A stretch of DNA of 64,000 bases, from positions 124,001-188,000 of the forward strand of contig CANQRF010000002.1 in NCBI GenBank assembly GCA_947626195.1, in the 5' to 3' direction. Source of the stretch: an uncultured Eggerthellaceae bacterium. Lineage in GTDB: Bacteria; Actinomycetota; Coriobacteriia; Coriobacteriales; Eggerthellaceae. Made by a program: the position numbers and the translations under genes. Shown piece after piece: positions 59,516 to 64,000 of the stretch (its first letter is position 1; each line of letters starts with the position of its first letter). The notes beneath the pieces were generated by a model. That model searched no databases. It was not told where the DNA came from and was given only the letters and a program-made list of their open reading frames with translations.

Positions 59516-59845
59516 ATTGACCTTCCCATTCTGTGTTGCAGATCTCAAGGCTCTTACACAGGAAACAAGTCCTTGATGAGAATTTTACGGACTTCAGGGA
59601 CTTTGTAAAATAATAAATTCACATGCCATCATCCAAAATTCTTATCATGTGTTAGTATTGCCGTTTACTTTTCCTTCAAATAGAATCAGCGAAAAGGCCG
59701 GACATCGTAGGATTTGCCATTGGGATTTCGTATCGAGAAAACCACAATGAACCCCCCGCTGCAGCTTCCCCTTTGCGCCTATCTGCGATAACTGGCAAAA
59801 TAATGGCGAGCTGAAATCGAACGATGAGAAAGTGTGCAAGTCTCA
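59516..59845. promoter_or_regulatory. Divergent intergenic region between the dsrMK-like pair and lysR
   Basis: 330 bases, A/T-richer than its surroundings, no gene. It must carry promoters for the leftward dsrMK-hem-dsr genes and for lysR. A possible minus-strand promoter is TTGAAG-16-TACTAA near 59655-59685. I see no convincing LysR box (T-N11-A dyad). Confidence 0.4.
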
Positions 59846-60793
59846 ATGAGTTCTTTTGAGCAACTGATCGTATTCAAAGAAGTGGCCGACACCGGCAACA
59901 TCACGCGGGCCTCTCGCCATCTCCATGTCAGCCAACCGAGCGTGAGCATCCAGATCCAGAACCTGGAGAAGGAATACGGGGTGCCCCTGCTTGAGCGCAC
60001 AAACAAAGGCGTCGTCCTCACCGAATACGGGCGCTTCTTCTATGGCAAGATCAGCACCGTCATCCAGACCCTCAACGAGACGAAGGAGACGCTGCGCATC
60101 CTCTCCAATCAGGTTCACAACGACCTCCATGTGGGAATGACGCTCACCATCGGAAACTACCTTCTGGCGCCGATCATGAACCTTGCCGCGCAGGGCGACC
60201 GACCGGAGCCGAAGCTCAACGTGCTCATTGCGAACACGCGCGCCATCGCCCAGGCGATACAAGACCGCAAGATCCATATCGGCCTCATCGAAGGCCCCGT
60301 GGAATCTGACGACGATTTCATCATCGAGCCGTTTTGGCAAGACGAGCTCGTCATCGCCGTCTCGCCCAACCATCCCTTTAAGGACCGCGCCTACGTCAGC
60401 TTCGAAGAGCTGAAGAAAGAATCGCTCATCCTCCGCGAGGTGGGCTCCGGCACGCGCGAGACAATGAACGTGGCGCTCCATGAGCGCGGATTCGATCCCG
60501 ACGAGCTCAACGTGACCGCTGAGTTCAGCAGCATCCAGGCCATCAAGGAGGCCGTGGGGAGCGATCATGGCATCACGATCATCTCCATCTTGGCGGTCCA
60601 AGACGACGTCATGCAGAACCGCCTCCACATCCTCCGCTTCAGCGAAGGACCCATCAAGCGACCGCTCGACATCATCCGGTCGAAGAGCGTGACGCTTTCC
60701 GATGAGGAGAAATGGTTCTTGGAGCTCATGCGCTCATCGAGTCTTCTGGACAGCGTGATTCCCGATCCATTCAACGAACGGCACCACGGCTAG
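59846..60793 (+). CDS. LysR-family transcriptional regulator (CysL-like)
   Basis: The 315-residue product has an N-terminal winged helix (FEQLIVFKEVADTGNITRASRHLHVSQPSVS) and an effector-binding domain (LHVGMTLTIGNYLLAPIM; ILREVGSGTRETM). The LTIGNYLL / GSGTR style resembles CysL/YwfK, which in Bacillus activates sulfite reductase genes. It faces away from the sulfite/heme block, so it is the natural candidate regulator. ATG 59846 fits LysR N-termini; GTG 59834 is an alternative. Confidence 0.85.
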   Translation: MSSFEQLIVFKEVADTGNITRASRHLHVSQPSVSIQIQNLEKEYGVPLLERTNKGVVLTEYGRFFYGKISTVIQTLNETKETLRILSNQVHNDLHVGMTLTIGNYLLAPIMNLAAQGDRPEPKLNVLIANTRAIAQAIQDRKIHIGLIEGPVESDDDFIIEPFWQDELVIAVSPNHPFKDRAYVSFEELKKESLILREVGSGTRETMNVALHERGFDPDELNVTAEFSSIQAIKEAVGSDHGITIISILAVQDDVMQNRLHILRFSEGPIKRPLDIIRSKSVTLSDEEKWFLELMRSSSLLDSVIPDPFNERHHG

Positions 60794-60874
60794 GCGCACT
60801 TTTCCGTTAAAGTTGTATAAAGGGCAATGAGAAGGGGCGTCGCAACGCCCGCCATATCGTCGATGGAGGAACCG

Positions 60875-62188
60875 ATGGGCCCATCAGCAAACGCTCGGCT
60901 TTCCCATGATCGGTCGGAAGCAGATTTCGCACGAGCTTGCGAGCTCATGCCGGGGGGCGTGAACTCCCCCGTGCGCGCGATGGGAAGCGTGGGCGCCCAT
61001 CCCGTGTTCTACGACCATGCCAAAGGAAGCCATGTATTCGACGTCGACGGCAACGAATACATCGATTTCATCGGCTCGTGGGGTCCGATGATCTTAGGCC
61101 ATGGCGACGAGCGCGTGCTCTCAGCGATCCGCGCGGCGATGGACAAAGGGCTTTCCTTCGGCGCGCCCTGCGAAGCGGAGATCAAGTTGGCCGAGCGCAT
61201 CGTGGAAATGGTGCCGCATGTCGAGATGGTGCGCATGGTGTCATCCGGCACCGAGGCGACCATGTCGGCCATTAGGCTGGCCCGCGGCTACACCGGACGC
61301 GACAAGCTCATCAAATTCGAGGGAAACTACCATGGCCACAGCGACTCGCTGCTCGTGAGCGCCGGCAGCGGCATGGCGACGTTTTCGATTCCGGGCACAC
61401 CGGGCGTCACTGAAAAAACTGCAAGCGACACACTTATCGCCCCCTATAACGACCCCGAGGCGCTTGCCGGGATCTTCCGCGCGAATGCGGGCGAGATCGC
61501 CTGCCTCATCATCGAGCCGATTGCCGGCAACATGGGCGTCGTTCCTCCCGAGCCGGGCTTTTTGGAGGCCGTGCGGCGGCTTTGCACCGAGAACGGCGCG
61601 CTTCTCATCTTCGACGAGGTGATCACGGGATTTCGCTGTGCGGCAGGCGGGGCGCAGGAGCTTTTCGGCATCGAGGCCGATCTGGTCACCATGGGAAAGA
61701 TAATCGGCGGTGGCCTTCCCGTGGGCTGCATCGCGGGAAAACGCGAGGCGATGGAGCACTTCTCCCCCACCGGTCCGGTCTACCAAGCGGGCACGCTGTC
61801 GGGAAACCCCCTCGCTATGACGGCCGGATGCGCTCAGCTCGACGCGATTCGCGAAGACAACATCTATCCTGTGCTCGAGGCGAAGGGCGCGCTTCTCCGC
61901 AAGGTCTTGCAGGAGGCGATCGACGCCACCAACGCCCCCTGCACGGTCAATCAGATCGGCTCGGTTGCGACGCTCTTCTTCTCCGCAACGCCCGTGAGGA
62001 ACTGGCAGGATGCAAAGCTCTGCGACACCGAGGCGTTTGCCCGCTATTTCCGTTGCATGCTGGAAGAGGGCTTTCTCATTGCGCCGAGCCAATACGAGGC
62101 GCTCTTCCTCTCAGCCGCCCATACCGAGCAGGAGATTCGAGATTTCGGCGCCGCGGCGCAGCGCGCGCTCTCGCAGGCGTTCTCATAA
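60875..62188 (+). CDS. hemL: Glutamate-1-semialdehyde 2,1-aminomutase
   Basis: PLP enzyme making 5-aminolevulinate. The 437-residue product contains PGGVNSPVRA, RMVSSGTEATMSAIRLARG and the PLP lysine in TMGKIIGGGLPVG. Start 60875 follows GGAGG; 60863 and 60827 are weaker. It completes the C5 route together with hemA across the divergent region. Confidence 0.97.
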   Translation: MGPSANARLSHDRSEADFARACELMPGGVNSPVRAMGSVGAHPVFYDHAKGSHVFDVDGNEYIDFIGSWGPMILGHGDERVLSAIRAAMDKGLSFGAPCEAEIKLAERIVEMVPHVEMVRMVSSGTEATMSAIRLARGYTGRDKLIKFEGNYHGHSDSLLVSAGSGMATFSIPGTPGVTEKTASDTLIAPYNDPEALAGIFRANAGEIACLIIEPIAGNMGVVPPEPGFLEAVRRLCTENGALLIFDEVITGFRCAAGGAQELFGIEADLVTMGKIIGGGLPVGCIAGKREAMEHFSPTGPVYQAGTLSGNPLAMTAGCAQLDAIREDNIYPVLEAKGALLRKVLQEAIDATNAPCTVNQIGSVATLFFSATPVRNWQDAKLCDTEAFARYFRCMLEEGFLIAPSQYEALFLSAAHTEQEIRDFGAAAQRALSQAFS

Positions 62189-62259
62189 ATCAAGAGACGA
62201 GCTTCCAACAAAAGAGTAGAATATCGTCCAACTTTTTCCTTATCGAGAAGGGATGTTTC

Positions 62260-63141
62260 ATGGCTACCTCAAAAGTCTATTTCATCAAGGAGATCACACC
62301 GGAAAACGTCGTGCGTCTCTACCACGAGCTGGGACGCGATCTTCCCAAGCCCGTCGCCGTCAAGGTGCACTCGGGCGAGCGCGGCAATCAGAACTACATC
62401 CGCCCGCCGTTCTTCAAACCCATGGTCGATGAGGTGGAGGGCACGATCGTGGAATGCAACACCGCCTACGACGGCGCGCGCGACACCACCGAAAAGCACG
62501 AGGTGCTTTTGAAAGAACACGAGTGGACCGATTACTTCGACGTTGACATCATGGATTCCGAGGGCGACCTCACCTTCCCCATCGAAAACGGAAAGGTGCT
62601 CAAGGAAAACTACGTGGGGGCGCACATCGCGAACTATCCCTCCATGCTCGTGCTTTCCCACTTCAAGGGGCATCCGATGGGAGGATACGGCGGGGCCCTG
62701 AAGCAGCTCTCGATCGGCTGTGCCTCCAATAAGGGCAAGACGAACATCCACACCGCGGGTGTGACGACCGAGCAAAGCGAGTTTTGGGACAAGGTGGCCG
62801 CGCAGGACGATTTCCTCACGGGCATGGCTGAAGCCGCCAAGACGGTTATCGATCACTTTGGCGACAACCTGGCTTATATCAACGTTGCCTGCAATCTCTC
62901 CGTGGACTGCGACTGCTGCGACGTGGCCGAAGATCCCTGCATGGCCGACATCGGTATGTTCGCAAGCCTCGATCCTGTGGCGATCGACCAGGCGTGCATC
63001 GATGCCGTCGAGGCCGCCGTGGACGATCCCGGGCGCGAGCACTTCCTTGAGCGCGTGGAATCGCGCCATGGCACGCTGACGATCGACGAGGCCGAACGCC
63101 TTGGCTGCGGCTCAAAAGACTACGAGCTCGTTGTTTTATAG
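62260..63141 (+). CDS. DUF362-domain protein
   Basis: The 293-residue protein shows the DUF362 pattern: VAVKVHSGERGNQNYIRP at the N-terminus, the region LVLSHFKGHPMGGYGGALKQLSIGCASNKGK, and CDCCDVAEDPCMADIGMFASLDPVAIDQ with clustered cysteines that may bind a metal or Fe-S cluster. ATG 62260 has AAGGGA. Function of the family is unsettled. It is 71 bases after hemL. Confidence 0.85.
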   Translation: MATSKVYFIKEITPENVVRLYHELGRDLPKPVAVKVHSGERGNQNYIRPPFFKPMVDEVEGTIVECNTAYDGARDTTEKHEVLLKEHEWTDYFDVDIMDSEGDLTFPIENGKVLKENYVGAHIANYPSMLVLSHFKGHPMGGYGGALKQLSIGCASNKGKTNIHTAGVTTEQSEFWDKVAAQDDFLTGMAEAAKTVIDHFGDNLAYINVACNLSVDCDCCDVAEDPCMADIGMFASLDPVAIDQACIDAVEAAVDDPGREHFLERVESRHGTLTIDEAERLGCGSKDYELVVL

Positions 63142-63455
63142 CCAAATTCTTATAGATAAGTGCCTAGTTTGTTCGCATAGGTTGACGAAGGTTTTTGTCC
63201 CACGGGTTCGCCAGTAAGTAAGCGAGGACGTCTCTCGTACCGTAGATTTTCCCGTTGCCCGGCTGAGTGTGCTCTGCACACGAAGCAAAATATGCCCTTG
63301 GGCATATTTTGTAAGGGAGCTTGCCACATGGCAAGCGACCGATCGCTTCTGGCGAAGAGCCCCTCGTACAAGGGGGAAGATGAAGCGCCCGAAACGCCCG
63401 CAGCGTCAGCTCGTTCCGCCGTTCGGCAGAACGGCGGAACGGCGGAACAGCGGAA
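63142..63455. repeat. Hairpin-rich intergenic stretch
   Basis: A 314-bp gap with serial perfect inverted repeats: GTGTGC-TCT-GCACAC (63267-63281); AAAATATGCCC-TT-GGGCATATTTT (63287-63310); GCTTGCC-ACAT-GGCAAGC (63319-63336); GTTCCGCCGTTC-GGCA-GAACGGCGGAAC (63413-63440), followed by tandem ACGGCGGA copies. Minus-strand frames here read through but are interrupted or unlike neighbours. A dispersed repeat or former mobile unit is suggested; it is also where the hemL-DUF362 and transporter transcripts must end. Confidence 0.6.
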
Positions 63456-64000
63456 CTAAACGGCAAACAAGCCGAATTGCTGGGCGATGAAAAAGATGAG
63501 GATGAGGACGATAAGGACGGGCGCGATGTATTTGATCATGACCGTCCATGCTTTCCTCAGCTTAAACGGGCTGGAGATGGCGATTTCATCGATGAGCGTC
63601 TTCGGCTTGATGACATAGCCCACGAACAGGCAGGTCATGAGCGCGGCAAGCGGCATCATCACGTAGTTAGAGATGAAGTCCGCAAGATCGAGAAGCGACG
63701 ATCCTTCGCCCAAGGGCTCGATGAATGAGAGGGCGTTGTATCCCATATTGATGAACATACCGACAACAGCGAGAAATATGAACACCGCCACGCACGAGCG
63801 CTTGCGATTCCAATGAGCCCCGTCCATCACGATGGAGACGAGCGTTTCGGTAAGCGAGATCGCACTCGTCAGCGCCGCGAATAGCACGAGGAGGAAGAAG
63901 GCGAACCCGACAGGCGCCGCCGCACCGCCCATGTCGTCGAAAACTTGGGGAAGCGTGATGAACATGAGCGAGGGGCCGGAGTTCGATGCGACGGCCTCGC
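63456..64000 (-). CDS. Sodium-dependent (NSS/SNF-family) transporter, C-terminal part (truncated by window edge)
   Basis: The frame is open to the window end; the visible ~181 residues hold the last five or so membrane helices of a neurotransmitter:sodium symporter homologue (PSLMFITLPQVFDDMG, FFLLVLFAALTSAISLTETLVSIVMDG). These usually import amino acids such as tryptophan, leucine or alanine. Substrate not determinable. The 12-bp hairpin 16 bases past the stop may serve as terminator. Confidence 0.88.
   Translation of the reverse strand, partial: EAVASNSGPSLMFITLPQVFDDMGGAAAPVGFAFFLLVLFAALTSAISLTETLVSIVMDGAHWNRKRSCVAVFIFLAVVGMFINMGYNALSFIEPLGEGSSLLDLADFISNYVMMPLAALMTCLFVGYVIKPKTLIDEIAISSPFKLRKAWTVMIKYIAPVLIVLILIFFIAQQFGLFAV

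Noticed and set aside
63164-63466. A 100-codon minus-strand ORF in the hairpin-rich gap
   Set aside because: Overlaps the transporter stop, lacks a ribosome binding site and consists of repeat-derived sequence.
1-64000. CRISPR arrays, tRNA/rRNA genes, transposases, prophage genes
   Set aside because: No regularly spaced direct repeats, no tRNA T-arm/acceptor patterns and no recombinase-like proteins were seen on either strand.

Overview
The window is a GC-rich (roughly 58-60% by eye) bacterial chromosome segment with tightly packed, often overlapping genes. It combines recA-recX-rny-spoVS-miaB synteny of Gram-positive type, CGAAC-N4-GTTC SOS boxes, menaquinone synthesis, a DapL/DapF lysine route, an Ech-type hydrogenase and a full dissimilatory sulfite reductase module. 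I infer an anaerobic actinobacterium of the Coriobacteriia, most likely Eggerthellaceae. This rests on gene content and protein character, not on a marker-gene search, and I do not name a genus.

Layout. (1) 1-13.8 kb, plus strand: 3' part of rimO, a pgsA-cinA fusion, SOS-controlled recA with recX, rny, an orphan GHKL ATPase, spoVS, miaB, miaA, dapF, and one reading frame joining an LL-diaminopimelate aminotransferase to the GTPase HflX. (2) 13.9-17.4 kb: lexA, divergent from a small membrane protein under an SOS promoter, then nrdR, dut, a small membrane protein and menA. (3) 17.4-29.5 kb, minus strand: aromatic 2-oxoacid metabolism (iorAB, two paaK-type ligases each next to a tandem-ACT protein) interleaved with envelope genes (dacA, a VanW-domain protein, a second pgsA), a zinc-ribbon/FHA protein and gluQ. 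(4) 29.7-35.4 kb, minus strand: echABCDEF, a membrane-bound group 4 [NiFe]-hydrogenase, ended by a strong terminator. (5) 35.5-37.8 kb: a hydrolase, a small acidic protein and a lipoprotein. (6) 37.8-59.5 kb, nearly all minus strand: dsrMK-like pair, hemA, hemC, cobA-hemD, hemB, a 43-codon ORF, ferredoxin, dsrA, dsrB, a YeiH-type transporter, two accessory genes, dsrD, an RsbRD-like gene, dsrMKJOP, dsrC, a cbiA/dsrN-type amidase and another unknown gene; a sirC/met8-type gene sits divergent to dsrD. (7) 59.8-64 kb: LysR regulator, hemL and a DUF362 protein on plus, a hairpin-rich intergenic stretch, and a truncated sodium-dependent transporter on minus.

How the parts fit. HemL/HemA/HemB/HemC and CobA-HemD make uroporphyrinogen III and precorrin-2, SirC oxidises it to sirohydrochlorin, and the CbiA/DsrN-type enzyme can amidate siroheme for DsrAB. 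DsrAB reduces sulfite onto DsrC, whose trisulfide is reduced by DsrMKJOP from the menaquinol pool. Ech and indolepyruvate oxidoreductase link ferredoxin, H2 and the membrane. DsrD is present, and no sat, apr, qmo or dsrEFH is seen here, so sulfite reduction rather than sulfate reduction or sulfur oxidation is the best reading. No tRNA, rRNA, CRISPR array, transposase or integrase was recognised.
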